A DNA stretch of 64,000 nt from Anthostomella pinea (Eukaryota; Ascomycota; Sordariomycetes; Xylariales; Xylariaceae), in NCBI GenBank assembly GCA_963556695.1, contig CAUWAG010000020.1, positions 2,542,001-2,606,000 of the forward strand, in the 5' to 3' direction. The translations under genes were made by a program, and so were the position numbers. Numbering within the stretch: the stretch's first letter is position 1; each line of letters starts with the position of its first letter. This document shows positions 41,637 through 54,276 of this stretch, piece by piece. A model generated the notes under the pieces. It saw only the letters and a list, made by a program, of their open reading frames with translations. It was not told the DNA's origin and ran no database searches.

Positions 41637-44224
41637 GCGTGAGGAAAAGCCCGGCACTGCAGACTGCAGATCAGAGTCGCGATTGCGATGGCGATGGAAA
41701 GTTGGCGTGTTCGGGAGCGCAACAACGACCACTATATCCTTCGATAGTATAGTCAGTGACCTACACCAGCGGGACTCAACATCTTGCGGGCGGGAAGCTG
41801 GTGAAGGCATCAACCTGGCAATTGACCTTGGTTTGGAAAGTCATGCATCGCGTTGCCTGGGGCTGGTTGACGATGGACGCGACCTCGTTGCACTCTCCTA
41901 GGCTGATAGATACATGTACTTGGTAGAACCGTCAAGTCGAGCCATAGCTTCTCGTACCCTACCAGGGTCAGGGAAAGAAATACCTCTCATGAGACCCGTT
42001 CCTCACAAAACGCCCGTCCCCTTCGAAAACGCATCACTGTGACATCAGGCGGTTGGGCGTCGGCGCTAGGTCAGGGGACGCTTCGGTACGAGATGTAACG
42101 AGACGCATTTCTTTTTCGCTGGCAGACTATCGAAAGCTGTGCGCCACGAGGAAAAAGGGAAATTTGGAAGGTCGTATGTCGTATGCTGGCCGACAGCTCC
42201 CGACTTCTTCCGCTATGCAGTCCACAGGAACGGCATTCGAGTTCCTTACAGTACGATGTTCTAGAATAGGCATCCGAACGGACTACTTTTTGATACTCCC
42301 TCAGCCCATACAAGCCATGACTAACCTGCGGGATATGGACCGTGCCACGCGGCACTTCAGGTTGGAGGTAGTCTGGTTGTTTTGCCGGGAACGGGAGTTG
42401 GTGTGGAGAGACGGGAGCCGTCGACTTTCTCCCGAATCCCCACCGTCTTTTGGTCTTCTTGTTTTGCCAACGTCGATCCATACATCTACAACACCGGCCT
42501 CCGGGCCAAGCGGCCGCAAACGAGATCCGGGTTGGATTTCTGCCATCTTGGTCTAGAAGGACGCTCCATCGCCACAGGTAACTTGAGCCCTGGTCCAGTT
42601 CACACCAAGTGCTGCCGTAGCTTTGCCATTTTCTTGTATCCTTGCAACAGACTAACGGTACGGCAAGAATAGCCTCAGTATCGCAAACATGCCAAGGATC
42701 TCGTGTTCTCAGGAACGCCTCAGAAATCCCCCAGTCAGGGGGGAATATCTCGAGTGTGGTGCAATGAGCTCGTGGCTCTAGAGTCTGCGGGGACCTCGCA
42801 CTGGCTTGTCCCGATCTTCGCCGCCGGGTAAAGTGTCTATTTCTGGCACTTCTGGCTGGCATCCACCGGCAAACTGCAGTGTTTGTGCAACACTGGCACC
42901 GTGGCACTTGTGGTGTGGGCACACCGTGCTATACGGTCGGTCAGGGACGCGTCCTCGCCGACTTCAACCGGTTGCTCCAACTGACCATCCAACCGTGACA
43001 CGGAACAACATCGATAGTCCCTGACGTTACCGTAGCCATGTGCCCAGACTCCCGTCCCGATGCAAGGCCAACCTGGGTAGGTACTCAGGTCTCGAGCCTC
43101 CTCGTCTGCATGCACAGGCCCGGGCTGTTTCGCTTGCCCACGCGTTCAAATTCGTTAGGACATCCCCTGAGACCTTGGACTGACCAAAACTTGCGTTGGA
43201 GTCCCGACCGGCTTTGTCATGTACCTACAAGCTTCCCCATACCGGCGGGCTGCTGATACCCGAGACAAATGTCGTAGATACACTCATATAGACGTAGAAC
43301 AGCCCGTCTGTTTGACCGCCTGGGAGGAAGGTAGGCAAGCACGATTTCCTGATAAGTTGTTTCTGTTTTCGTCGCATCTTCGTTGCTCGCCCCGAGCTCT
43401 TGGAGTTGGAGCACATGGTCCAGTCCAGTCCCCCCGTTCAGGAACGAGGCGTAACTTTCCCCGGCTATATTGTCTCGCTGCAACCTATTGACCTTCCAGA
43501 GCTGGACCTCCACGCGGCTGGCCAATTAATATATGGCCCTGCATTTGGAGGACCTCGCACAATCCGGGACGCGTATTTCGCAACCCCACAGGCTCCTGGC
43601 ATCGAGGACAAAGAGAAAAGCCGGCTGGTTTCACAGGTCGGCCTGCAAGATATATCAGGTCGTCCTCGCATCGGCCAAGGTCTACTGGGCCGTAACTTCT
43701 GGTATGCAGACCACTTGCGGTTGATCGATGTACGGGTGATTGCCGTCCTGCATTCTCCATTCTCCATTCAGCTTTCAGCCTCGCCTTGGGGTGCAGTTGT
43801 GGCTGTCTACCATTGTCAAGGTACATCAGCAGTGACCGCAACACCAGTGCATCCTCGTATTCACCAGGGGAACACACAGCTGCGCCAAGTTGATATTCGG
43901 ACCACATTGCGTCGATCTGCAATCGAAAGGATCTCGTACGGAACCCCAAAAGGGTAATCACTGCGCCTGCCACCAAGACTGCGAGTTATTAGTTATTCGC
44001 ACTCGTCGATGGTGACTGCCTTTCCCGAGAGCTACTACCACCTGTCGTCAACCGATATCAAAACCCCCCCTCTTCCCGAGGTCGCTTTTTCACCATTCGC
44101 ACTTCAGCTTGCCCCCGACTTCGCTGTCCACTGCAGGCGCTGCCATCCATTTTGCATCACCTAGCGGAACATCTGACCCCTACGCCGTTTATCTCTTTGA
44201 TATCAACTATTCCCAACTCCCAAC
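41637..44224. other. 2.6 kb uninterpreted region
   Basis: No gene is supported. Long overlapping frames exist on both strands (minus 42922-42071, 283 codons; minus 43976-43485; plus 43400-43957), but none has a recognisable domain, ATG context and splice pattern together. Composition is close to the neighbouring intergenic DNA. It may hide a decayed or lineage-specific gene. Confidence 0.3.
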
Positions 44225-45461
44225 ATGGCGATCAGCTTTTTTGTCGCCTGGGAGCTATGGGAGCAATTGACCTTTGTAAGTGTTTCTCGCTTCGTTCGTC
44301 GCTGCCGATCGAGCTCGACTAACGGGCGCCAAGGTGCTGGCTGGGGCCATTGTGCTGGTATTCCTCGCTGGACTCGTCAAGCTTTGGTGGATGCAGAGGT
44401 TCCTCAAGAAACACACAAAACTCGACGAGGAAAAGCAGGTTCGGCAACAGGAGATGCGCAAGAGTGGGCTTCCTGTCGGCCGACGGGTCGACATCCCCTT
44501 CGGTGTGCGCGCAATCCAGAGCGGTGTTGAGGTCGACGGCATTTGGATTTCTCGTCCTGGAACGCCTGTCGAGTTAGACAGTCCCGGGGCGTCTCCTACG
44601 ACTCTAGGGCCCGACAGTGGATTTAAAGGAAAAGAAAAGGTTAGGGTCAGATCAACATTGGCCGCTGCCGATGTCCAAACGACGCCGAAGCAGAGCCCAC
44701 AGCCTAGTCCTGTTCGCAGCTTGTTTGAACGAAGCAGCACCGAACCGGAGCCGGACTCCCGTAGGGCACCGCCACTGGGACCACCATCTACTTACCGGCC
44801 GAAGCACTCGTCGCGGCGCACGTCGAATCTCTCATCCAGCGATGTCCTCACCACCGACGCACCAGGACAGCAGGAACGCACGGGGAGACCCCTAGTTGAG
44901 ACCTACGTACCCACGACGTCTTTCTCGAGCGTCTACTCCTCGGCCTCCTCTCACAATAGGACCACGGTCGAGCGCAGTTCGAGTTCATCCGATGAAGGTT
45001 TCGGCCATGCGACGCCGCGCTACACACCCAATACCCGCACCCGGCCAGTCGTACCACCACCTGGGCAGCGGAGTCCCTTAGAAGACCCGGAGCGTTCACC
45101 CCAAGGCGAGTGCTTCTCGGGCACCCATGCCGAGTCGAGGAGGAACCCGCATGAAGCACACCAGACCAACAGAGCCTCCGGGCAATACCCGCAAGCATCT
45201 TCACGACAACCCCTCGCGACCAACAGACCGACCCCGGTCCGCACGTACACTGGCGACTCGCACGCCAACACATCATCGAGGAGGGTGAACCCAGGCTTCG
45301 AAGTGCTGCCAGCGGGGACTTTTAGTAGAAGCAATAGCGACGCCGACATGGAAAGCGGCCAGCCAAGCACGAACAACACCAATAGGTTCTCTGTAGGTGC
45401 GAACAACAGGCTCCAGAGAAAGGGCCGTGATCGGTCATCTAGCCGAGATCCAGCTCAGTGA
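44225..45461 (+). CDS. Single-pass membrane protein with long disordered tail
   Basis: Predicted 392 aa, exons 44225-44275 and 44334-45461, with a CTAAC branch site just before the acceptor. I do not recognise a named family. The N-terminus MAISFFVAWELWEQLTF and the directly following VLAGAIVLVFLAGLVKLWW form one or two membrane segments near the start. Then comes a basic helix (MQRFLKKHTKLDEEKQVRQQ) and a compact segment (RRVDIPFGVRAIQSGVEVDG, IWISRPGTPV) that looks conserved. The last about 270 residues are Ser/Pro/Thr/Arg-rich and probably disordered. Location is likely a cell membrane with the tail in the cytosol. Confidence 0.7.
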
Positions 45462-46637
45462 AGGGATCATGTATGAGGTTCCACATATACAGGAAAATGG
45501 CGCATGGTGTGGAGGATCTAGAGATCGCGGAGGGGCCAATGTCATCGCTGCCATATAACCCATCTATCTCGAAAGGGGTGTAGGTAGTATCCTGGCTTGG
45601 CGAGAGGGCGGCCGCATAGTGAGAGAGAAATAAGGGCTCGGTCGCATCGCATACATATGGCGTTCTTATAGGGAATGGGAAAAGCAAAGAGCAACTGTAA
45701 ATCTTCTGTATAACAGGCGTTTGATACTCTTGAAAGACATTTCGTTCGTGTAATGAAGCGCATAAAGATGAGAACTTCCAGACCCTGAGCTTGCATAGCC
45801 AGTGGTAGGCGACGATGACGCTGACTTTTTGAGGCATTGGGGAAGATTTTGCCCCTTCGCCGTGGTGGGTGGAGCTGGTGCACTCCGCTGCGAATCCCGC
45901 AGATCTGAAAATCAAGTTTCGAAGAGGCGGAGGCACTCCGTACCGAGGGCGCTCATCAAGAGAATAAGGGTTGTCAGCACTGGACAAATGGTCAGGTGTA
46001 GGAAGATAGAAAGCAGACGTGTTCTTCTATGGTGTCTATCTAGCTGGTGGATTGGCATGTTGTGGCTGGATGTCGTCAGCACTAGCGAGCGACAACCTTC
46101 CCTGGCTCTTCTTCCGTCACGCCAGCTGACTCTGATGCGGATGGCCTTATTGCTGAGGTGCTTTCGAGCCATCGAACATGTCAGAAGGACTGCTCGTTCC
46201 TGAAGTCAAAGGTTACTGATAAGAACGAGTCGCTAGATGCATCACCTTGTCTATGGCTAACCAAGGTTCATCCTGACATGGTATTCCACTACCAATCCAG
46301 TCGTTGGTCATGGAGAAGGGGCTTTGATCACTGCCGACTCGATATACTTTCTCATTGTAAATACAGTTCGTATCAATATAGGGACAGCAGAGGCCACCTA
46401 TGTTTGTGAAACGTGGTGGAAGTATGCAAAGTATGATAAAGGTCTCGAAAGAAAAGCCAACCACCTAATCTAGCAAGTCTAGAGCCTTCAAAACGCCGAG
46501 GCCATGCAAGTCGCTCATACATATAAATGTCCCGATCGTATCCTCGTCTCATTAGTAACTCCACAAGAGCAGACCATTAATGACCCCTCTGTTCCAGGTT
46601 TCAGAGCCAGGTCGCTGTCAGCCAGGCGCGAAATGAA
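45462..46637. other. Intergenic, no gene recognised
   Basis: About 1.2 kb between convergent genes. Minus-strand frames 45987-45439 and 46172-45912 are open but lack any family signature. Confidence 0.35.
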
Positions 46638-47799
46638 TCAATCCTTCTCCACGTCCTTGGGAGCAGGGTCTCCGATACCATCCTCCATGATGGCAAAGAG
46701 GCAGTCGCTCTCGGGCAAGCATGGGCTGTCGTAGATCTTGGCGATACGTGTCTCAGCTCGACCCTTCTTCAGGCTGATTCTTGTCGTGCTGGCATGGGCG
46801 ATAATGTTGCCACCAATGGGCTTCTTCGGGTCGGGATTATACATGGTGCTGGGGCCGCCATCGACTTGAGCGACGACCTGGTTGGTAATGACCACAGCAA
46901 TACCGAATTCGTCTGCTAGTCTCTGCAGACAGCGCATGAACTTGGCCAGATGTGTCTGTCTCGACGACAACTCTCCTCTGCCCAAGAAGTCGGTTCTGTA
47001 GAGAGACGTCGCGCTGTCGACAATGAGGAGTGAGAACCGGGTTTCACACATCATTGCTGATGCTTGTTGGAGTAGTTGGAGCTGGTGATCGGAGTTGTAG
47101 GCGCGGGCGTAGGCGACGTTGTCAAGTACTTCTTCGCCCGATAGACCGTAGCGGTTGGCGACAGCCAGTAGTCGTACGGGTCGGAAAGTGCCTTCAGTGT
47201 CGATATAGAGGCATTTGCCTTCGCCACCGCCCATGTCGAAAGGTAATTGGCAGGTGACTGCAAGCGTATGGCAGATTTGACTCTTTCCAGTGCGAAACTC
47301 GCCGAAGAGTTCTGTCACAGAGCCAGTCTCGATACCACCGGCAAGCATAGTGTCCAGGTTCTTCGATCCAGTCGTGATCGATATCAGCTCACTCCTCCGC
47401 TGGTGCATCTCAGTCGCAGTGGTGAAGCCCAAGGGGACAATCTTGGAAGCTGCAGTGGATTAGATAATGCAAGACAATTAACGTGAGGTAATTGGGGTCG
47501 TTACCTTCTGCGAGCACCTTTGCGGCCTTTTGCTCGGATATGCCCTTGACTTGCTCCAGCTGTCGTCGGGGAGCATATGCAACGGACTCCACTGTCTGAA
47601 AGCCGCCCTCCATAAGGAGCTGGCAATCGCGCTTTGTGAGACCCGCGAGACCCTAGACCGCATCGATATCAGCTCGCATGATCGTCGGCCTTGTGAAATA
47701 CCGTAGCCTTACCTCCAGAGCGCTGACGGGAGTTGGGGCACCAGGGCCGGTCATGCCACTCTCGTCGGCAGCGACTTCTTCCTCGTATTCTTCAGCCAT
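46638..47799 (-). CDS. RAD51: RAD51 recombinase
   Basis: Eukaryotic RecA-family recombinase that forms nucleoprotein filaments for homologous recombination repair. Predicted 348 aa, exons 47799-47713, 47652-47505 and 47449-46638. The acidic N-terminus ([14 protein letters not shown]) is followed by the helix-hairpin-helix domain ([36 protein letters not shown]). The ATPase core has Walker [10 protein letters not shown], Walker [13 protein letters not shown], and the L1/L2 DNA-binding region [18 protein letters not shown]. The C-terminus reads [20 protein letters not shown]. It is RAD51 rather than DMC1 because of the acidic N-terminus and the [16 protein letters not shown] segment. The promoter side carries an ACGCGT box. 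Confidence 0.97.
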
Positions 47800-47953
47800 G
47801 TTTGCGATTACACACTGATCGACCTTGCAACTTTTGGAAAGACGAGAATGAAGTGGAAAACGGAAAGGTGGCGAAATGTCTGTCAATTTCCTCGAGTTTA
47901 GGCAACCTATTGGCGACTGACTGGCGACTGACTGGCTACATTTATTGATTTAA

Positions 47954-47959
47954 ACGCGT
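47954..47959. promoter_or_regulatory. MluI cell-cycle box (ACGCGT) upstream of RAD51
   Basis: ACGCGT lies 155 bp upstream of the RAD51 start in the 470-bp RAD51/NUP120 promoter. A second ACGCG follows at 47962-47966. ACGCGT is the binding site of the MBF (Mbp1-Swi6) factor, which drives G1/S genes, including RAD51 in budding yeast. The palindrome could serve either gene; use is inferred. Confidence 0.5.
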
Positions 47960-48269
47960 CGACGCGACTCGGGTGGCAAGAGTGTTGGTGGGGAGAACAC
48001 AAGCACTCCTTCCTGCCAGTCACGGCTGCACGTGACAGCTCAAGGAAATTGATTACGCGATCAGCTGCTGCCGGCTGTGGGAGACAACCCCACCTGCTAG
48101 GCACCACCTGCAAGCTTGGAGCTTGAGGTCGCGCGTGAGTTGAAGGTGCCTTAGCTTCGTACTTTGGAGGTTTACGAACATTCCAACCGCGCGCGACAGG
48201 AAGCTCAACCTTCGCATCAAGACCACACTGATCCTCTGCAGCCCTGGAGCGGGTGTTGATGGACTCAGC

Positions 48270-51200
48270 ATGGCTTCTCGCGAGCCCTACTACTTCTACA
48301 AGGAGACTCGATTGAACTTCGAGCCTTCTTCCTCTGCCTTCACTGTCGACGTGGAGCTCCCTTCAGCGACTGCGCAAACGAAAGGTCGACGACATGCGAA
48401 CGGATCTGCCACAGTACCTGCCGACACGGATGCTTTTCGAGCCCGACATTGCGCCACTGCATCTGGAACTTACCGCCGAAAACATCATCAATTCCCTGCG
48501 AGTTTCCTATGGAGAGTGCTGGAAGACGACACCGTCCTAAGCTTGCGAGCCATCGATGTCTGCAGACCTAAGAAGGCTTCCGACACGAACCTCGTTCTGA
48601 ACTTCCACTTCGCGAATCCGATTATACCTACATGCGTCGCCCTCACCGACCCGTCAGATCATGATGCCCTTACCGTCTTTGTCCTTGATACGGCCAATCA
48701 ACTTCACACTCTTTTCTTGAGACCAGACTCATTTCGCAAGCGGTCGTCCGCTGCAGGGTTGGATGAAATCTGCAAGATCTACACTTCCAAAGCTTTCCAG
48801 TTCAAGAAACCGTACAGGCTTGTTGCAGTCAACAGCGACCAGCTAATCATAAACCTTGCTGATGGAGGACTGATTCGGTTCGACAGGCAGTCTCATAATC
48901 GTGCGTCATTCTTCAATCCGGTGCACTGCGCTGCGACTAACTAGTTGCTAGCATCACTTACCCCTTGGAAGGAAACATTTTACAATGCGAAAGGATGGGT
49001 GCAGGGGATTCGAAGCATGATAGGCAACAGGTCAAGCCTGGACATCACTGCTGCCGCTGCCGCGGTCCAGACCGGCTTGGGCTTGAACAACGCGTCATAT
49101 CTCTTCACAGTCTGCCTCGACCATCGCTTACGAATTTGGAATCTTAACAGCGGTCAGATTTTGGGCGCCATGGACTTACTCAACGCCCCTAGAGATCCTC
49201 AAGAAACCGGAAAGTGGCAACTCGACTCGACGCAGACCAATTTGATTCGTATAGTCGGCGAGACTGAGGGCAAGCGGCTATGCGTGACCTACTCCCCTGT
49301 CGGATCCGGACAGTTCAAGTTCTGGAGACTCCAGTCTGACGATGAGAACTCGGTGGACGTCCATGATCTATATCCCGAAGCTCAATTCACACCGACGCCC
49401 CCACTGGGTTCTGATGTCTGGACACTTGCTGATTTCAGCGTGGCTGAACGCGAGACGGCCCACGGCTTCAAACTGTGGATCTTGTGGAAGAACAACATGG
49501 CCTACAGAGTCCAGGAACTAAGCTTCCTAATGGACGAGCTGCCCGATGTCTGGCATGGCCGTTGGCGATCAGTCTTCTTGGATACTGTGGTTCCTACAGC
49601 GCCAGCAACTGGCCCTTCTGATCCTACCGAATCCACAGAAAGATGGCTTCAGCTAATCCTCTCTCCAGGCAGGTTCCCCAAGGCCACACTCGAGGCTGGC
49701 TTGAACGCATACGAGCGGGCTTTGGGGAAGTCAGGAGAGAGACCAACCCGCTCGAGCCAAGGTTTAGCCGATGCCATCTGCTCTGCAATTTCTTCGACCG
49801 CGTCACTGACCAAGAACTCGACGGGAGAGATGGACCACGAGCGATTTCGCGCTTCGAGTGAAATGCAATGGAGGAAGTTCTATCGAATCCTGGTCGAGCT
49901 TGATAAACCCAGAGGCGAGGCACTTGCGCTGGCATACGAGTCCGAGTCTGGAATGCCATGGGTTGTATGTGCGGACAGCATTGCGGCCATCAGAGAATGC
50001 AGTGCGCTGGAGCAGATCTACCACAATCCACAAGCGCAACACGAAGATCCGGAGGGCCTCCCTGCCCTCATTACAACTGGTTGCAATTTTGTTGATGGAT
50101 TTTCCGACGGCATGCGTCAGATCTGTCAATCTGTTCTGCGGTCAGAACTCTTTGAGGATACTTCCAAAACGGATCAGGAACGCATCCAATCTTTCTCAGA
50201 CAAGGCAGGGTTCTGGCGCCAGATTACTGACGAGGATTGCCAGCAAGTAACCGACATGCTTGGGCCAAACTTCGATTCAGTCAGCACGAAAGTCTACCAG
50301 CGCGTGCTGGCAACTTGTGACGAGACCTGGGATTCTCACCATCCTACCGAGCATCCCCTCACCGAGTTTGGACGGCAGATTATTGTCAGAGCAGCCCAGG
50401 ATATGGCCGAGCTGCTCTGGAAGGTGTGCTTCGGTCAGCTCATTCTTCTGGTTCATATGGAATTTGAGTTCGATCGTCCAGATGACGCTCTTCATAATCG
50501 CATCAACATTGGGGTGGTTTACCGGATGCTCCTTCGGTCACTTGGCAGGCTTGAGCTAATCCGTTGGCTCGCGAATACTCAAATATCGACACCACTCTCT
50601 AAAACAGACAGATCAGAATCAGTGCCAGGTGGCTCTCCGGTAGTCGCTAAACGACCAGTCGAGGAATTCAAGACCATTACGGCCCTGGAGGGCAACGTGG
50701 GGCACCTTCTTGGGCTCCCCGAGGCTGAATTGATACCCGCTGCTGGAATGCCCTCGATCATCACCAAGCTTGTCGCGGATCTTTGCGCGCCGGATAGTGA
50801 AGTTGAGTTACAGCCTCAATACATCCAATGTGGCTTGATCGTTCGCGACAGAGCAGATCTCGCCGTGGAGCTTGCCCCCTTTTGCGACCAGGACCCATTC
50901 TCGACTTATGTTCAAGGACGCGTCTATCTTGCCCTCAAGGACTATACTACCGCAGAAACGTATTTCAGGAAAGCAGCCTATGGCATGAGTGAGTTTACCC
51001 CAGCCAAGGTCATCGATCACCGGGTAGTACTGACATGTTCATCAGGCTTGTCGCAAGCAGAGCCCAGCCGACACAGTAGCGGCCTGCTTGATGAAATAGA
51101 ATGGAAGCGTCTGTACGCAGGAATGCCACAATACTACGCTCACATAGTAGCGCTATATGAGAGGCAAAAAGCTTACTCATACGTTGTCGAGTTCGCGCGA

Positions 51201-51890
51201 CTTGCTTTACAATTCGTCGGCAGCAAGACCAATCACGCCGACGATGTCCGGTCAGATATTCAAAACCGCCTGTTCAGCGCAGCTACAGCTGTCTCACAAT
51301 TCGAGCTAGCACATTCGACGCTTGTGGCTATGAAGAATCCGGCTCTCCAGCATGGATGCCTGCGGATGCTCATCCAAAGGATGTGCGACAACCTCCACAA
51401 TGCGGAACTCGTAGAGCTGCCGTTCCCAGGCCTCCAAAACGACGTCGATGATATTCTTGCGCAGAGGTGTCACGGCACGGTCGATGTCATAACCGGCGTT
51501 CCATATCATCAGATATTGTATTCCTGGCGTATCAAGCGAAACGACTATCGCGGGGCGGCGGCCATTCTCCTTGACCGCATCCAGAAGCTGAGACAACTTG
51601 GTGAGGGCGACCAACTGACGGGTGACGACGTGCTGGATACGGCAATAACGCGACAGTATCTCATGCTCATCAACGTGCTCAGCTGCGTGGAGCAGAAGCA
51701 GGCGTGGATCACCACCGAGCATACACCGCACCAAATAAATGGCGCGGAAGTAGTCTCCGGTGGCAGCGAACGCAAGGTCGTCACGTTGGCGGACATCCGG
51801 AAAGATTACCAGGAAGAGCTCGATCGCATCGCGGCGATTCAGAACAACCAGTTTGGTTTTGCGGCTGGCGATGAGATGGAGATATTGTGA
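48270..51890 (+). CDS. NUP120: Nucleoporin Nup120 (Nup160)
   Basis: Scaffold subunit of the Y-shaped Nup84/Nup107-160 complex of the nuclear pore. Predicted 1170 aa, exons 48270-48900, 48952-50988 and 51046-51890. The N-terminal half is a beta-propeller region (LSLRAIDVCRPK, LVLNFHFANPIIPTCVAL, YLFTVCLDHRLRIWNLNSGQ). The rest is alpha-helical, with VAVELAPFCDQDPF-like and YTTAETYFRKAAYGM segments typical of Nup160. Intron 1 has tandem acceptors (CTAG at 48944 and 48951); only the second restores frame. The 57-nt intron 2 is in frame without a stop, so retention would add 19 residues. The C-terminus FGFAAGDEMEIL looks complete. Confidence 0.9.
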
Positions 51891-52273
51891 GGTTACGGTA
51901 GTTGGGTAAAATGACGGATCAAGGCCTGCAATGTGCAACACTGAAAGAGTCTAATGGGTGGATGATACCTTCTGAGCTGGAGCATCAAGGCAGTGATTCG
52001 GGAATACCACGCTCGGATCTTTGACATAAGTTTTCTGCAGACCTTGTGTTCAGTGACTTCTCTCAGGTGGAACCCGATTGATCATCGGTCGGATGTTTCA
52101 TCTACTATTGGTTGTTGTGTCCCTCGACAATTATCATTTTGATTACATGCCTCAAACCCCATGGAACGCCGTGCCGTCCATGCCCGAAACACATAGCTCG
52201 ATGGTATTGTTATGTACAATGGGTCGATCAAGTGACCATGCCCAACCAAAGCAGAAAAACACTGGCGCTCCCT
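51891..52273. other. Convergent 3' regions of NUP120 and VPS26
   Basis: 383 bp containing only 3' flanking sequence. No gene is recognised. Confidence 0.4.
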
Positions 52274-53520
52274 TTATGCAGCAGCTGACAAGGGCATCTG
52301 GCGCGTCGACTCCGGGACGGTCACCACGGTCTGTGACGGCTCGTTGGCCGCTGCCTCGGGCGCCTGCCGATACAGGATGATCTCCGACTGCTTGAAGTAC
52401 CGTCTAGCATCTTCGTCTATTAGCACCAGACTCAAGTAGTACCGTGTCGAAAACTTCTTGTTGACATCACGGAAGGTTGGAGTCAGGTCGAAACCACCGA
52501 GGAAGAGACGGATAGGGATGGTCTCGCCGCGTGATGGTGAGCCGTCCATAATCTGCATTCTGTTAGTTATTGCGCAAAGGGGCAAGGCGGATCTTGCGGT
52601 ATAGTCGCATACCTCGAAGCGCACGAGCGTCTCGCTCTCGTTATACTGGTTCGGCGCGGCGCCGGTGGTCTCGCGGCGGATGATGCTCAGCTCCATGTGC
52701 TTGATCTTGAGGCGCACGAGCAGGAAGTAGATGCGGCCGACGATGACGTCCTTGAGGTGGTACTTGCTCTTGCTGTACTCGAACTCGATGTGCAGGCAAT
52801 CCTCGATGCCGACGTCCATCTTGATGCTGCTGTTCATCTCGGGCGGGATGCGGTAGCTGTACACCCACATGTCCTTCTCGCGGATGACGTCGGCCATGCG
52901 CCGCGCGACGGTGACGCGCACAAAGTACCGCAGCTTCACGTTGATCCCGTTGTACGACTCGTACTGCTTCTCCACGTTCTTGAAGTTGAAGTCGAACGTC
53001 TGCGGGTGCTGCAGCTCGCCCGGCGCCGCCAGCTCCTGGTTCAGGCACAGGAACTCGTAATGGTTGCCCCGGTCGAAGAACATCTCTATAGGGAGGGAGG
53101 CCGTATTAGCTTCGGGTCGGGGGTGTCGAGCTTCGCGCTGTGAAGCTGTGTAACTGACCTATCGTTCCGATGAACTGCACTTTGATGCCTGTATGCTCCA
53201 ATCTCTTTCCATCTTTAGGTCGAACGGTGGCTTGGCCTTGTGATCCCGCAATGTCAGTGATCGTCCTTCCTACTACCAGACGGGAAACATGCTGGAGCAT
53301 CGCAGTTGTATGCGGGCATAGAGTCGGGGCAGGCGAAGATGCCGGGCTCTTGAACCGTAAGGGGCACCTTCGGGGACTGACCTCGAACGCTCTCGCCGTC
53401 CATGTACAAGGGTGCTTTTTCGCGACGCTGCTTATCCGTCTTTATGTCGACCATCTGCCGAGAATCATTGTCCTCTAACACGATATCTATGTCGACCGGC
53501 GTCGACCAAAAGAGAGACAT
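52274..53520 (-). CDS. VPS26: Retromer subunit Vps26
   Basis: Arrestin-fold core subunit of the retromer, which recycles receptors from endosomes to the Golgi. Predicted 322 aa, exons 53520-53382, 53236-53159, 53085-52613 and 52552-52274. Diagnostic sequence includes MSLFWSTPVDIDIVLEDNDS, QATVRPKDGKRLEHTGIKVQ (exon 2), FEYSKSKYHLKDVIVGRIYF with KIKHMELSIIRRETTG in exon 3, and SRGETIPIRLFLGGFDLTPT in exon 4. Every splice joins these in the family order. The C-terminal tail after the second arrestin domain is short and Ala/Pro/Thr-rich. Length is close to the usual 320-380 aa. Confidence 0.96.
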
Positions 53521-54276
53521 GGTTGGTGATGTGATGCAGAGTGTTGCGCTGGGCACAGAGGAGCACCTAGTCGAGGCGGGCGGTCGTTTTCGAGGTGCCG
53601 CAAGGATCAATAAGTAGGATAACGGTATGACCTGTTGCTACCAATGTTGTAGTCACTTCAAGCAAAGTAACAACTGTCTCTCAAGGACTTGTGCCGGGTT
53701 CGTCGTGTGCTCGAAGCAACAAGTTCAGGTGCGTATTACTGCATCGCCGCCAGAGTACGGAGGAGGATCCTATGTAGCTACAGCTCATGGCTGGGATGAT
53801 TAGAAGTGAGCCCCTCAGCGCCACACCGAGTTGAAAGCCCCCACAGAAATTGAGGCTGGTGATCGTGGCTGAAGCTGGCCCACCCCTCTCTTGAGGCGGG
53901 GCCACTTGGCAGCATCTTCCAGCCCCACTAGCCAGCTGCCTGAGACTGGACCTGAGCCCTAAACACCTGCAGAGGCTCGATGTACGTACTGGCTGCCCCC
54001 AATTTTAGCGACTGCACACGAATTTCCTAGACGAAATTCTTCGACATTGGCTCTAAGGTAGGTGAACCCGACAAAAGTTCAACCGCACATCACCGCATCG
54101 CCAATCCTCCAGGTACGTCCAACCCACGCACCGATGCTGCTGTATTCCTGCTGCAAACCATCGTCTCTACAAGGATCTCAATTTTCCGACTTGGGCCCCG
54201 AAACCTCCCACTGACAACCTCAATCGCCAGGTCAATTTCTACAGCGATTCCCCCCACCTGAAGAACCGCCGTCAAG
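53521..54276. other. VPS26/RPL9 divergent promoter region
   Basis: 756 bp between divergent starts. No gene is recognised. The RPL9 side is a C/T-rich leader, as common in ribosomal protein genes. Confidence 0.4.

Noticed and set aside
42071..42922. 283-codon minus-strand ORF considered as a HET-type or other gene
   Set aside because: No domain signature, no convincing start context, and an equally long frame set on the other strand. Left as uninterpreted.
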